Source of the DNA: Leptobacterium flavescens
GTDB taxonomy: Bacteria; Bacteroidota; Bacteroidia; Flavobacteriales; Flavobacteriaceae
NCBI RefSeq assembly: GCF_010671605.1
Contig: NZ_JAABOO010000001.1
Span: 124,001-188,000 of the forward strand
Direction of reading: 5' to 3'
Length of the DNA: 64,000 bases
Shown here: in pieces, positions 24,472 through 35,200 of the stretch
Numbering within the stretch: the first letter of the stretch is position 1
How the letters are laid out: each line of letters starts with the position of its first letter
Notes under the pieces: generated by a model
What the model saw: only the letters and a program-made list of their open reading frames with translations
Told to the model about the DNA's origin: nothing
Databases searched by the model: none
Position numbers and translations under genes: made by a program

Positions 24472-26502
24472 ATGAAGGTGTTCTACAGTTTTATACTGGC
24501 CGTGATGTGTTTTAATCTTCACGCTCAGGACCTGTCAAAATCTCCCTGGCATATTCAGGCCAACAACATCGATCCGAATAACTATTACGGAATAACAGTC
24601 GCCAACGGCATGGTTGGTATGGTATCTTCTCCCGATCCTTTAAAAGTGGAAGAAGTGATCCTTAACGGAGTTTACGATTATTACCAACGTGGACGCGTGA
24701 GTAACATTCTGAAATCCTTTAGCCATATGAATATGCATCTGGAAGTAGATAAACGGCAAATAGACCGCAATAGCATTTCCAATTATGCACAGACCCTCGA
24801 TATGCAAAAGGCCAAACTGGTTACTACTTTCGACGTGGGGAATAAGGTATCGGTCCGGCATGAATTAATGTCCTTGAGAAATCTGCCCTATACGGCCATG
24901 AGCATTATTGAGATTACCGCCAGAGCAGATGTAGAAGTAGTTCCCATCAATTATATTTTTACTCCAAACCATCTTTCGGATGTACGCAACCTCTATTCCG
25001 AGATCGACAGGCCTCATGTTCTTATCCCGCTTATGAGTTCCGTAGCCTTTAGTCCCGGAAAGAAAAAGCTGGCCACATCTACCTCTTTTATTTTCCCTGA
25101 GAAACATGGAGAAGAGCCCAAGATCATTCACGAGGACTGGGATTACAATATGCACCTGATGAAATTTAAAAAGCAATTAAAAAAAGGAGAAACCTATCGT
25201 TTTGCACTGGTAGGCTCTACCATTTCCTCCGTGCATAATGCAGATCCGCATAACGAGGCAGAACGGCTTACTATCTATGCCAAACTGGAAGGGATCAAGC
25301 GCCTGGAATCTGCTCATATCAATGCCTGGAAAAAACTATGGGAAAGTGATGTCAGGATTGAAGGCGACCTGGAATCTCAGAGAGCGGTACGTTCTGCTAT
25401 CTATCACTTGTATTCCTTTGCCAGAAAAGGTACTGCTTATTCGCTGTCGCCTATGGGATTATCAGGCCTGGGTTATAACGGTCACGTATTCTGGGATACC
25501 GAGTTATGGATGTATCCTCCACTACTTGTCCTTCAACCCGAGATCGCTAAATCGCTGCTCGAATACCGCTTTGAACGTTTGGGTGCGGCTAAAGAAAATG
25601 CTTTTGCCCACGGATATGACGGAGCGATGTATCCCTGGGAATCGGCAGAGGACGGTTCTGAGGATACTCCGGTATGGGCACTTACGGGCCCGTTTCAGCA
25701 ACATATTTCCGCTACGGTGGGCTGGGCTTTCTGGAAGTACTTTGAAGTTACCGGTGACGTAGAATGGTTAAGGACCCGGGGCTATCCCGTATTAAAGGAA
25801 GTAGCCGATTTCTGGTCAAGCCGGGTAGAGAGAAAAGGAAACGGGCGGTATGAGATCAATAATGTGATCGGTGCCAACGAATGGGAAGAAAATATAGATA
25901 ACAATGCCTTTACCAACGGAATGGTTAAGACCGTTCTGGAATACGCTTCAAAAGCTGCAGAGAAATTAGATCTTGATCCCGATCCCGACTGGAGGCATGT
26001 GGCAGCCAATATCCCCATTCTGAAGTTTCCGGATGGTACCACCAAAGAAAATGAAACCTATAACGGGGTCACCATAAAACAAGCCGATGTAAACCTGCTC
26101 TCCTATCCTTTAAAAATAGTTAGTGAGCCGGATGCCATTAAAAGAGATCTCAACTATTACGAACCCAGGTTGTCTCCTGACGGACCGGCCATGGGTGGAG
26201 CTATTCTGGCTGTTCTCTACGCCCGCCTCGGAGAAGAGGAAAAGTCATATCAGATGTTCCGGAAGAGTTATATTCCCAATGAATTACCACCTTTTAAGGT
26301 AATTGCAGAAACCGCCGGAGGTACCAATCCGTATTTTGCAACCGGCGCCGGAGGAATGCTGCAATCGGTTATTTTCGGGATCGGCGGACTAGATATTACC
26401 GAAAATGGGATCATACAGCTAAATACGAAGCTTCCGAAGAAATGGAAATCCCTTAAAATGACAGGGATCGGGGTGAAAAAGCAGGAATTCGAAAGGAAAT
26501 GA
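24472..26502 (+). CDS. Exported GH65 glycoside hydrolase, possibly kojibiose-hydrolase-like
   Basis: 676 residues with a signal peptide (1-18, ending HAQ). The central GYNGHVFWDTELWMYPPLL is the GH65 (alpha/alpha)6-barrel hallmark, followed by GAMYPWESAEDGSED. GANEWEENIDNNAFTN contains the presumed general acid Glu470; Glu613 in IAETAGGTNPYF sits where the base of GH65 hydrolases is expected, whereas phosphorylases bind phosphate there. Exported GH65 hydrolases of Flavobacterium act on kojibiose-type alpha-1,2-glucosides, and vertebrate relatives cleave the collagen disaccharide. The specificity here is inferred. It is preceded by a terminator, so it has its own promoter. Confidence 0.85.
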   Translation: MKVFYSFILAVMCFNLHAQDLSKSPWHIQANNIDPNNYYGITVANGMVGMVSSPDPLKVEEVILNGVYDYYQRGRVSNILKSFSHMNMHLEVDKRQIDRNSISNYAQTLDMQKAKLVTTFDVGNKVSVRHELMSLRNLPYTAMSIIEITARADVEVVPINYIFTPNHLSDVRNLYSEIDRPHVLIPLMSSVAFSPGKKKLATSTSFIFPEKHGEEPKIIHEDWDYNMHLMKFKKQLKKGETYRFALVGSTISSVHNADPHNEAERLTIYAKLEGIKRLESAHINAWKKLWESDVRIEGDLESQRAVRSAIYHLYSFARKGTAYSLSPMGLSGLGYNGHVFWDTELWMYPPLLVLQPEIAKSLLEYRFERLGAAKENAFAHGYDGAMYPWESAEDGSEDTPVWALTGPFQQHISATVGWAFWKYFEVTGDVEWLRTRGYPVLKEVADFWSSRVERKGNGRYEINNVIGANEWEENIDNNAFTNGMVKTVLEYASKAAEKLDLDPDPDWRHVAANIPILKFPDGTTKENETYNGVTIKQADVNLLSYPLKIVSEPDAIKRDLNYYEPRLSPDGPAMGGAILAVLYARLGEEEKSYQMFRKSYIPNELPPFKVIAETAGGTNPYFATGAGGMLQSVIFGIGGLDITENGIIQLNTKLPKKWKSLKMTGIGVKKQEFERK

Positions 26503-26628
26503 TCAGCGGTATCTGGCTAACCGAGCGCTAATTCCTCCTATCTACCTGGGATACAAATCCTTAAAAAGAAATGGAAGGTCGTAAGATTATTTGCATTATT
26601 TTTAAATGAAAATATGTTGTTATAATCT

Positions 26629-27714
26629 ATGCTGGCAAAAAACTGGAACCTTATTTTTGAAGGGATCTCCCTCTGCATCGGGATACAACTTATCGCTTTA
26701 TCTTTTTTAAAATTAGCCCAAAAGGAGAAAAGAGAATATGTCCTTGGAATAATTACTCTTCTTTTTGCGCTGGCCTATACCAGGGCCTTTGTTTTCGACT
26801 ATATCATGGAGGTAAATCTCCTTAAAATACTGTTTCGACATTCCATAGAGATCTTTATTCCCCCTTTTCTATTTATTTACCTCTGCCTCTTTAAAAAAGA
26901 CGATATCAAGATCAGGTCGCATCTGATCTTCCCGGCATTTTATGTTCTTGCACACCTGGTATTCAGCTTTTTCGAGCCTATCAGTAATCCGGATATCCGG
27001 GCTTTAAAATCCACATTAAGTGCCTCTATCCTGACTCTGAGTTTCCTGGTCTATTTTAGTTGGGGGCTCTATATACTCAGAAAAGACCTCTCTCATAATT
27101 TAAAGGACAGAGCCCTGATCAAATTGCGTATTTTCTATTATTCGATCAATATCTATGAGATCCTTAATGTTCTGATTCACGCAGCTTCTGTAATTACCGT
27201 ATTCTATTTTCCGGACAGGCATTTTACCTTACCTCTGTGGGCTATACAGTTTTTTACCTTATTCGGTATCCTTCAGGCTTTATTCCTTATTCTTTATTCC
27301 ATTACCGAATCCAAATATTTTAAAGCTTTTTATTTGGGGAAGAAAATACAGAAGGATAAAAGTCTGATCGTAAACAGCGATTCGATCTCTCAGCTTCTGG
27401 ATCAGGAAATAAGAGGGCATGAGTTGTTTAAGAATACTTCCATCAACATTAAAACACTTTCTCAAAGACTGGGAATAAATACGGCTGTTTTGACTGAGTA
27501 TTTCAGGGAAGAGTTAAAGATCTCTTTTAATGATTATATCAATGATTTCAGGGTTGAAGAATTCAAAAAACTTATTTTACAGGCCGAATACCAGAAATAC
27601 GACATCATTGGAGTTGCCAGGTTAGCCGGATTTAATTCCAAGGCTACATTTTACAGGAATTTCAGAAGAAAGGAAGGTATTTCCCCAAAATCGTTTATTG
27701 AAGGCACTTCCTGA
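26629..27714 (+). CDS. AraC-type regulator with N-terminal multi-pass membrane domain
   Basis: 361 residues. Residues 1-225 contain about seven hydrophobic helices (for example LIFEGISLCIGIQLIALSFL, FIPPFLFIYLCLF and LWAIQFFTLFGILQALFLIL). The C-terminal third is an AraC-like HTH region ending in YDIIGVARLAGFNSKATFYR and NFRRKEGISPKSF. The 7TM-plus-AraC layout is common in Bacteroidota and would sense a membrane or extracellular cue. It may control the exported amidohydrolase just downstream or the GH65 gene just upstream; neither is shown. Confidence 0.85.
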   Translation: MLAKNWNLIFEGISLCIGIQLIALSFLKLAQKEKREYVLGIITLLFALAYTRAFVFDYIMEVNLLKILFRHSIEIFIPPFLFIYLCLFKKDDIKIRSHLIFPAFYVLAHLVFSFFEPISNPDIRALKSTLSASILTLSFLVYFSWGLYILRKDLSHNLKDRALIKLRIFYYSINIYEILNVLIHAASVITVFYFPDRHFTLPLWAIQFFTLFGILQALFLILYSITESKYFKAFYLGKKIQKDKSLIVNSDSISQLLDQEIRGHELFKNTSINIKTLSQRLGINTAVLTEYFREELKISFNDYINDFRVEEFKKLILQAEYQKYDIIGVARLAGFNSKATFYRNFRRKEGISPKSFIEGTS

Positions 27715-27829
27715 ACAGGAGTTTCCGATCGGTATTTGGTGTCAAAGTTCATTTTGAGACTATTCTATATTATTTGGATATATATTTCCGCTTAATTTTG
27801 AAAAAACAGTTAAACTATTATTCCAACGG

Positions 27830-29125
27830 ATGAACAGAAAAAATCTCCTGCTACTGGTCTTTGGCCTGACAGTACTCACCACCTATTCCCAGCAGATCCT
27901 TTTAAAAGCGGATCACTTTTTTGACAGTGAAAAAGGCAAATTCCTTAACGATATAGAGGTCCTAGTTAAAAACAACAGGATCGTTAAAGTCGGTAAGAAT
28001 CTCAGCTATGACAAAGAGACTACACAGGTAAAAGATCTGGGAAATGCCACCATACTTCCCGGTTTAATAGACGCCCATACCCATTTGTTGATAGAGGAAG
28101 AACTGCATCCCTCCTATGCAGGTTTCGGAGAGACTGTAATTAAGGCTTTAATTACCAAAAGTGATGCAAAAAGAGCCCTCGAAGGTAGTAGCAGGGCCAT
28201 AAGTTACCTGCACGAAGGTTTTACCAGTATCAGAGACCTGGGGAATTCGGGTTTATATGCCGATGTGGATCTTCGCAATGCCATTAATGACGGCTTGCTA
28301 CAAGGTCCCAGGATGTTTGTTTCCGGTCCCGGTATTGCGGCAATCGGAGGGCAATTAAACGGTTTAAGCGCGCGGAATATTCACCTTGCAGAAAAGGAAT
28401 ATCAAACGGTAAGCAACGTAAACGATGCGGTTAAGGCGATTCGGCAACATGTGCTCATGCGTGTTGATGTGATTAAGCTTTATGCAGATAATATTCCGAA
28501 TCAAACCACATTGAGCCTGGATGAGTTGAAAACGCTCAGTGAGGAATCAAAAGCCAGCAGAAAGCCGGTTGCTGCCCATGCCATTACCGATCAGGCAGTT
28601 TGGAATGCAGCTATGGCTGATGTAAACAGCATTGAGCACGCCTATAATGTTTCCGACAGTACTCTGGCCCGGGTTATTGAAAGAAAGATCACTCTGGTCC
28701 CTACTTATTCCGATCGTGAAGTAATGAGCGAATTATTTAAGAACTACGGAATTACCGATTCGCTGCGCAGAAGCAGGATCCTGGACAGGAGTGCCAAACG
28801 CCAGCAGCAGAGTTTGTCCAAATTGTATAAAAGCGGAGTAAAACTGGCTTATGGGTCCGATTTTTATTCGAAAACATCCCTCGGAAGAGGAAAAGCAGCC
28901 AAACACGGAATATTTGCATATCTGGAAGCAGGTATTCCCCTGGAAAAGGTGCTCCAATATGCTACGATCAACGCATCCGAGCTGCTCGGTAAGAATGTAA
29001 AACTGGGGATCGTAAAAGAGAGTTATCTGGCCGATATCATTGCTGTTAAAGGGAACCTCAAAAACAATCCGGAAGCATTACACGAATGCATCCTGATCAT
29101 GAAAAACGGAAAGCTTATAAAATAA
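27830..29125 (+). CDS. Exported metal-dependent amidohydrolase (imidazolonepropionase-like)
   Basis: 431 residues with a signal peptide (LLLLVFGLTVLTTYSQ). ILPGLIDAHTHLL is the HxH metal motif of the amidohydrolase superfamily, the carboxylated Lys region is MRVDVIKLYAD, AAHAITDQ supplies a metal His, SIEHAYN the next His, and AYGSDF the catalytic Asp. It is closest to the exported imidazolonepropionase-like / Xaa-Pro dipeptidase-type group, which cleaves cyclic or dipeptide amides. The substrate cannot be named. A second exported amide hydrolase in the window (compare 1050-2486). Confidence 0.88.
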   Translation: MNRKNLLLLVFGLTVLTTYSQQILLKADHFFDSEKGKFLNDIEVLVKNNRIVKVGKNLSYDKETTQVKDLGNATILPGLIDAHTHLLIEEELHPSYAGFGETVIKALITKSDAKRALEGSSRAISYLHEGFTSIRDLGNSGLYADVDLRNAINDGLLQGPRMFVSGPGIAAIGGQLNGLSARNIHLAEKEYQTVSNVNDAVKAIRQHVLMRVDVIKLYADNIPNQTTLSLDELKTLSEESKASRKPVAAHAITDQAVWNAAMADVNSIEHAYNVSDSTLARVIERKITLVPTYSDREVMSELFKNYGITDSLRRSRILDRSAKRQQQSLSKLYKSGVKLAYGSDFYSKTSLGRGKAAKHGIFAYLEAGIPLEKVLQYATINASELLGKNVKLGIVKESYLADIIAVKGNLKNNPEALHECILIMKNGKLIK

Positions 29126-29140
29126 GCCGAAAACACTATT

Positions 29141-29911
29141 TTATTTCCCTGCTTTCTTTGACTTTTTCCCCTTTAATTTATCCAGGTCTGTAGGCAGCAT
29201 CTCTTCCGGGAAAGGGAAAAGAATGGTTGAATTCTTTTCGGCTGCAATATTCGATAAAGTCTGATAGAGCCTTAGTTTAATGGCAGAAGGCGACTGGTCT
29301 ATCAGCTTACCCGCTTCCAGTAATTTCCCCGCGGCCTGCTCCTCTGCCAGTGCCAGGATGATCCTCGCACGTCTGGAACGTTCTGCCTCCGCCTGGTTGG
29401 CCATCATACGTTTCATATTGGCCGGTAATTGTATATCCTTGATCTTTACATCTATGATCTCTATCCCCCACTCTTTTGTTTCCTCTTCAACAATGCCTTT
29501 AATATTCTTCCCCATTTCTTCCCGTTTGGAAAGGATGGTATCGAGTTCTACTTTTCCGCAGACATCTCGTAAAGCAGCTTGCGACAGCTGTACAATGGCA
29601 AATTTGTACTCTTCCACTTCCAGGACAGCTCTCTCAGGGTCATTGATCTTAAAAAACACTACCCCATCTATACTACAGGGCACATTGTCTTCTGTCATTA
29701 CTTCCTGGGAAACAACATTAATGGTAATAACCCTGATATCCACGATCTGAATGGTCTCTACTATAGGAATGATCCATTTTATACCGGGCTGAAGGGTGGT
29801 GATAAACTTTCCGAACCTGAATTTGATAGCTCTTTTATATTCGAAAATAATGCGTATTCCGGCCAGTATGAACAGGCCTAAAAAAATACTGAATAACATT
29901 ACCGGATTCAT
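29141..29911 (-). CDS. Slipin / SPFH (Band 7) membrane protein
   Basis: 256 residues from the ATG at 29911; an earlier in-frame initiator adds 16 residues before the membrane helix and is less likely. LFSIFLGLFILAGIRIIF is the hairpin or membrane segment, followed by the SPFH core (EYKRAIKFRFGKFITTLQPG, VVSQEVMTEDNVPCSIDGVV, VEVEEYKFAIVQLSQAALRD) and the long helix with RMMANQAEAERSRRARI. This is the stomatin-like subgroup. Slipins usually pair with an NfeD protein, which is not seen beside it. They organise membrane microdomains. Confidence 0.9.
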   Translation of the reverse strand: MNPVMLFSIFLGLFILAGIRIIFEYKRAIKFRFGKFITTLQPGIKWIIPIVETIQIVDIRVITINVVSQEVMTEDNVPCSIDGVVFFKINDPERAVLEVEEYKFAIVQLSQAALRDVCGKVELDTILSKREEMGKNIKGIVEEETKEWGIEIIDVKIKDIQLPANMKRMMANQAEAERSRRARIILALAEEQAAGKLLEAGKLIDQSPSAIKLRLYQTLSNIAAEKNSTILFPFPEEMLPTDLDKLKGKKSKKAGK

Positions 29912-30102
29912 TTTATATAATTTTACGGTTAAACAGCCTTTTAAGGCTATACGGGGCATTAAGTAGCAGAATTAAAAGTGTAGGTCAGTTTTTATCTTAA
30001 CACAAAAAGCGAAGAAGAAGATCTGCTTTTCGGTTATCCACATCCTCTTAAAGTTACGAAATTTGAGGGTGGAAACAAAATGAGTGTTAAACAGATAAAA
30101 CC

Positions 30103-30187
30103 CTCAGCTGACGCTAGTTTGCAACTAGCATCTTATTTTAAAAGCTCAGCTAGCGCTAGTTTATAACTAGTGCACTTTATTCTAAAG
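30103..30187. repeat. Two 42-base REP-like direct repeats
   Basis: Copies start at 30103 and 30145 (CTCAGCTGACGCTAG and CTCAGCTAGCGCTAG). Each contains an inverted repeat: GCTAGTTtgcAACTAGC in the first, CTAGTTtatAACTAG in the second. They lie in the 357-base gap between the slipin gene and hisS; the rest of that gap holds only the hisS terminator. Confidence 0.75.
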
Positions 30188-30213
30188 ACACATATTCCAG
30201 GATTACTATCCAA

Positions 30214-30246
30214 CAAAAAACCACCTCCCAAAAATGAGAAGTGGTT
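30214..30246 (-). terminator. Terminator of hisS
   Basis: On the minus strand CCACTTCTC (30236-30244) pairs with GGGAGGTGG (30221-30229) with some G-U pairs, then TTTTTTG. Confidence 0.8.
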
Positions 30247-30268
30247 TCCAGTCTGTTTTGTATAAAGA

Positions 30269-31642
30269 TTACTTTTTAAAAGCTTTGCTTAATTCATCCA
30301 TATTAAGTGTTTCCTGTGTACCTTCTGTCATATTCTTTAATACGGCAGTATTGTTAGCCAGTTCCTCTCCTCCTATCATCACTACAAAAGGAACATTCCT
30401 TTTATTGGCATAGCCCATTTGCTTTTTCATCTTGGCAGCATCCGGATATAACTCTGCTTTAACTCCCGCAGCTCTCAAAGATCCGATAGCTTTTAAGGAA
30501 GCAAGAGCTTCCTGTTCTCCGAAGTTTATAAAGAGTACATCTATGGTATCTTCCAGGACATCCGGGAAAAGTCCGAGTTCTTCCAGTACCAGGTATATCC
30601 TGTCCAGGCCAAAAGAGATCCCTACACCGCTAATTCCTTTTAAACCGAATATCCCGGTCAGGTCGTCATATCTTCCGCCTCCGCCGATAGATCCGATCTT
30701 TACGTTCTCGGGTGCAGTTACTTCAAAAATAGCTCCTGTATAATAATTGAGTCCCCTTGCCAGGGTAACATCCAGCTCCAGTTTTGAACTTTTCAGCCCC
30801 AGGGTATTGATCGCATCTATAATAAAGCCAAGTTCCTCTACTCCCTTCGTTCCTTCTTCCGAATTACTTAAAAGCGATGCCAGTTGATCCAGTTTGTTTT
30901 CATTAGATCCGGAGAAACTGAAAAGAGGTTGTACTTTATCAATAGCTTCTTCCGAAATTCCCTTAGCCAGCATCTCCTTTTTTACACCTTCTTCTCCTAT
31001 TTTATCAAGCTTATCAAGGGCTACTGTAAAATCGATCAGTTTATCTTTTGCTCCGATCACTTCGGCAATCCCAGATAATATCTTTCTGTTGTTTATTTTG
31101 ATGGTAACCCCATCAACTTTTAATTCATTAAAAACGGCATCGTACAATTGTACAAATTCCACTTCCTGCCATAACGAATTGGAACCAACCACATCGGCAT
31201 CGCACTGATAAAATTCTCTGAAACGCCCTTTCTGAGGCCTGTCTGCCCTCCATACCGGTTGTATCTGATATCGTTTAAAAGGAAGATCTATCTCATTCTG
31301 ATGCATGACCACATAACGTGCAAAGGGCACGGTAAGATCGTATTTCAATGCCTTTTCCGAGATAAATTTTGTCATACGGGTTGAATTCCTGTCGTCGTAA
31401 ACGGTATCGTCTACTTTAGAAAGGTAATCCCCGGAATTCAGGATCTTAAAGATCAACCGATCTCCTTCCTCTCCGTATTTCCCCATCAGGGTTTCCGAAT
31501 TCTCAAAGGAGGGAGTTTCTATAGGCTGAAAACCGAAAGTCTCAAAATGCTTTTTAATAGCACTCATGATATACTGACGCTTTGCTACTTCTACCGGTGA
31601 AAAATCACGTGTTCCTTTCGGGATCCCTGGTTTTTTTGACAT
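30269..31642 (-). CDS. hisS: Histidyl-tRNA synthetase
   Basis: 457 residues. Class II synthetase motif 2 is in [15 protein letters not shown], the histidine-specific region is [12 protein letters not shown], and motif 3 is [17 protein letters not shown]. The C-terminal anticodon-binding domain begins about [13 protein letters not shown]. It charges tRNA-His. The gene follows DUF6495 by 60 bases on the same strand and is closed by a terminator. Confidence 0.97.
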   Translation of the reverse strand: MSKKPGIPKGTRDFSPVEVAKRQYIMSAIKKHFETFGFQPIETPSFENSETLMGKYGEEGDRLIFKILNSGDYLSKVDDTVYDDRNSTRMTKFISEKALKYDLTVPFARYVVMHQNEIDLPFKRYQIQPVWRADRPQKGRFREFYQCDADVVGSNSLWQEVEFVQLYDAVFNELKVDGVTIKINNRKILSGIAEVIGAKDKLIDFTVALDKLDKIGEEGVKKEMLAKGISEEAIDKVQPLFSFSGSNENKLDQLASLLSNSEEGTKGVEELGFIIDAINTLGLKSSKLELDVTLARGLNYYTGAIFEVTAPENVKIGSIGGGGRYDDLTGIFGLKGISGVGISFGLDRIYLVLEELGLFPDVLEDTIDVLFINFGEQEALASLKAIGSLRAAGVKAELYPDAAKMKKQMGYANKRNVPFVVMIGGEELANNTAVLKNMTEGTQETLNMDELSKAFKK

Positions 31643-31702
31643 GATGGGTTAACTAAATTTATTAATGCTGCAAATATCTTAATTTATAGAGATAAAACAT
31701 AC

Positions 31703-32173
31703 TCAGTTAACTACTTTATCCAAAGCGTTAAAAAGAGTACCATCTGCAATTTGTGCTCCCTGCTGTATCAGTTTAAAGATATCCAGGCGTTTATCTTCCG
31801 AATAGACCTTGGAAGCGGTAAAAAGCTCCACATCCTCATGCATGATATTTTCTTGGAACCAGTGGAAACCTTCATCAGTCAGGAGGTTGATGTCTTTGTT
31901 GTTTATTTTTACCGCGATCAGGTTGAACTGATGGGCATCACATTTAAAAAGCAGCATGGAGTTCTCCGAGCTGTTCTCCAGAAAATCTACCTTGCTCAAT
32001 ACTCCTTCCCAGATAAGATCGCTAAAAACATCCAGCTCCTGCTCTGCTACTTCGGGCTTTTCCTTTTTGATCGTATCCCATTCGGCAGCAGTTATCGACT
32101 GGGTTGCCAGGAAATTGATAAATTCTTTGTGAAGGGCTTTAAACTGTTCTTTACTAAGGCGTGTATACTTCAT
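31703..32173 (-). CDS. DUF6495 family protein
   Basis: 156 residues, soluble, acidic. The start YTRLSKEQFKALHKEFINFLA, WDTIKKEKPEVAEQELDVFSDLIWE and the end DGTLFNALDKV fit the Bacteroidota DUF6495 family, which usually sits beside hisS as here. No catalytic motif is visible and no function is assigned. It starts 11 bases after the terminator of the Oar-like receptor gene. Confidence 0.85.
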   Translation of the reverse strand: MKYTRLSKEQFKALHKEFINFLATQSITAAEWDTIKKEKPEVAEQELDVFSDLIWEGVLSKVDFLENSSENSMLLFKCDAHQFNLIAVKINNKDINLLTDEGFHWFQENIMHEDVELFTASKVYSEDKRLDIFKLIQQGAQIADGTLFNALDKVVN

Positions 32174-32183
32174 AGTTCTGCAT

Positions 32184-32210
32184 AAAAAAACCGCCCCCTG
32201 AGGGACGGTT
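32184..32210 (-). terminator. Terminator of the Oar-like receptor gene
   Basis: On the minus strand AACCG pairs with CGGTT with an inner CCC/GGG extension, and a run of seven Ts follows. Confidence 0.85.
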
Positions 32211-32230
32211 CAAAATTATCTATTTTCTTC

Positions 32231-35200
32231 TTAATTGAAAATATATCTTAGTCCGAATTGTGCCTGCCATCTGGAAGCCAGGCTAAAGTCGTTGGTAAAA
32301 GTACTGGTTTGAGCGGTATCGAAGCTGTAAATAGGCGTTCCGGCATCTACCCTCACTCCTATAGGCTGGGTATTGGTCGGTAACTCTATCACTCCCCATT
32401 TGGAATTCAGCAGGTTTCCGAAATTAAGGATATCTATACTGAACTGCAGGGTGTTCCTCTTCCCGTCGAAAGCAGTGAAATTAAAGTCCTGAAGGATCTT
32501 AATATCCCATCTCCCCCTCCAGGGGCTCAGGATCTCATTTCTTCCTGCAAAAGTACCTCTTCTGGCATTCAGGTACTCATCCTGTGAAATAAAGGCATCC
32601 AAAGCAGCTCTTTGTGCATTCTGCTCGGCTGCATTCCCTTCAAACTGCTGCAGGGAGATCTCTGCGGTGGTTGGAATATAAATAAGGTCGTTCGTAAAGG
32701 AACCGTCGTTATTGATATCTCCCGAATACGTATAGGAAAAGCGTCCTCCCTGTGCATATTCGAAGAAGGCTCCGATGGTTGTTCCGAATTTATCCCCTCC
32801 ATAGGTGAACGACTTGTTTAACTGCCCTACGATCCTGTGCCTGTCTCCAAACAATGCAGGCCCGCTGATGGCCCTGTTTACGTTTCCAAGCGCCGGATTC
32901 CTGTCGAAGGCATCACTGGAGATCTCCGCATCTATAGAACTGGCATCTCTTGCTTCCAGGAAGTTGTAGGCAATACTCGCATACAAACCATTATCGAATT
33001 GTCTGGATACTTTGGTCGACCAGTTAAAAGAACGCCCTATATCGGTATTGGTAAATACATAGGCATTGGTAGCGCCTCCAAAACCGTTTACTGCGCGATC
33101 GCTATCCAGATATATCGGTCTGGTATCTATTCCTCCATTTAATGTTCCTGTGGGTGTTCCCGCTCCAAAATTCCTCACGATCTGAGCATTTACATCTCTG
33201 GTGTAAATAATATCGGTAGAAACCGTTATTCCGTTCTCAAAGCGGTAGTCAGCTCCAAGGCTGTTTCTCCATACCTGAGGGAACTCAAAATCGGGAGAGG
33301 TTGTTGTATAGAAAAAGAAATCGGGGTTTGCTACCTGGTTTCCGATCCATACAAAAGGAAGTCGGCCGGAAAATAGACCGGAACCACCTCTTATCTGGAA
33401 GGTCTTATCGTTGTGTACATCCCAGTTAAAACCAACTCTCGGAGACCACAAGGGTTTCTGAGCCGGAAGGTTCAGGCTGTTCAGGAATACCGGGCTTCCG
33501 TTTTCATCGAAATACTGAATAGTAGGGTCATAAGTCCCTCCGTCGGAGAACAATCCGCCTTTTCTGTCTATATTTTCCTGGATCTTATCCTGTGTATCAA
33601 AATACAGCGGCAGGTCCATTCTCAAACCATAGGTAAGCTTAAAATTATCGGTAAGGTTCCACTCGTCCTGTGCGTAGAAGGCCCATTGCCCTACATTGGT
33701 CTCTGCCAGTGCAAAATTACCGGCAGCAGCTACGGTCTGAGCATTGGCAAAAGCTGCTCCTACATCACCACCTCCGGCAGAATTGATATCTGCAAGGAAA
33801 GAGGCAACACTGTCATAACCGGGTCCGAATGTTCCTCCCACAAAACCGAAAGGATCGTAAACTCCAAGGTTAAAGGAGTTATCAAAATTAAAGCGCTCAA
33901 AGGAAGAACCGATCGTAATAGTGTGGTTCCCTATAAAAGCGTTGAAGTTATTAGTGATCTGGATTACCTGTTGTTCCAATTTATTGTTAATGGAAAATGG
34001 TTCATGCCCGGCAACAATAGCTCGTACCCCATCCTGATTAATATTAATTACAGGTGCAGGTGAAGAAAACGGACTTCTGAAGTCGTTAAAACGGGTATAA
34101 CCCACCTGGAGTTTATTGGCATATTTACCACTAAAACTCGAATTCAGTTCCAGGAGGATAGAATTGATCTCGTTGTTGATCTCATATCCGGAATTCTCAA
34201 ACTGAAGGGTGATCAGGTCAGGACCTCTTCTCCCGATTGCAAAAGGGTTTGCCGGAAGGTCCCTGGAAGCATCCAGGAAATTATAGGTTGCCGTTAATCG
34301 GTGATTATCATTAATATTCCAGTCCAGTTTAAAAATACCTTTTACAGAACGGGTCTGGTGCGTATAGCCTTCAAATCTTCCCGTATCGTACCCAAGGATC
34401 GTTTGCAATGCATTGGAAACCGAATTGAGGTCTGCAGCGGTAACACGCGATACGTTGGAAGCAGAACCGAACGGGTTTTCCGGAGTTGCTGCTACGAAAT
34501 TCGATCCGAGATCTTCCCTGTCGTCCTTTTCGAAATTGGCAAAAAAGAACAGTTTGTTTTTAATGATCGGCCCTCCGATACTGAACCCTACCTGGGTTTG
34601 TTCCAGATCGGGAACAATAATATCATCTCCGTCTACTTTATCTCCTGTAAAATCCTGATTCCTGAAAAAGAAATAAGCCGTTCCCTTAAAATCGTTGGTT
34701 CCACTTTTGGTTACGGCATTTACGGAAGCTCCGGTAAACCCGGCCTGCTTTACATCATAAGGTGCCAGAGATACCTGAATCTGGTCTATAGCGTCCAGGG
34801 ATATAGGCTGAGCATTGGTCTGCCCTCCCGGTGTAGCTGCATCCAGTCCGAATGGGTTATTAAAGATAGATCCGTCAAGAGAAAAGTTGTTGAACTGATC
34901 GTTCCTTCCTCCAAAGGAATTTCCGGTAGCCGTGGGTTCAAGCCTGGTAAAATCCTGAGCCGATCTTGAGATAGTAGGAAGCCTAGTAAGTTCCCGTCTT
35001 CCCACATTGGTTTCGGCTCCTGTTCTGTCTCTTCCGAATACGCCGCCCTGATTGGCGGAAACAATAACTTCTTCCAGTTGCTGACTATCCGAGATCAGAG
35101 TAACATCTACATTATAGGTCTGCCCCAGCGACAAAAAGACATCGTTAAAGACCCTGTCTTTAAATCCAACATAACTAACAGTAATGGTATAAGGTCCTCC

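Noticed and set aside
26591-26620. TTG-N19-TATGTTGT before the 7TM-AraC gene as promoter
   Set aside because: The -7 box lacks the TTTG core, so the match is too weak to list as a feature.
33413-34063. A 216-codon open frame on the plus strand inside the Oar-like receptor gene
   Set aside because: It is the shadow of a well-supported receptor gene on the opposite strand and has no family motif.
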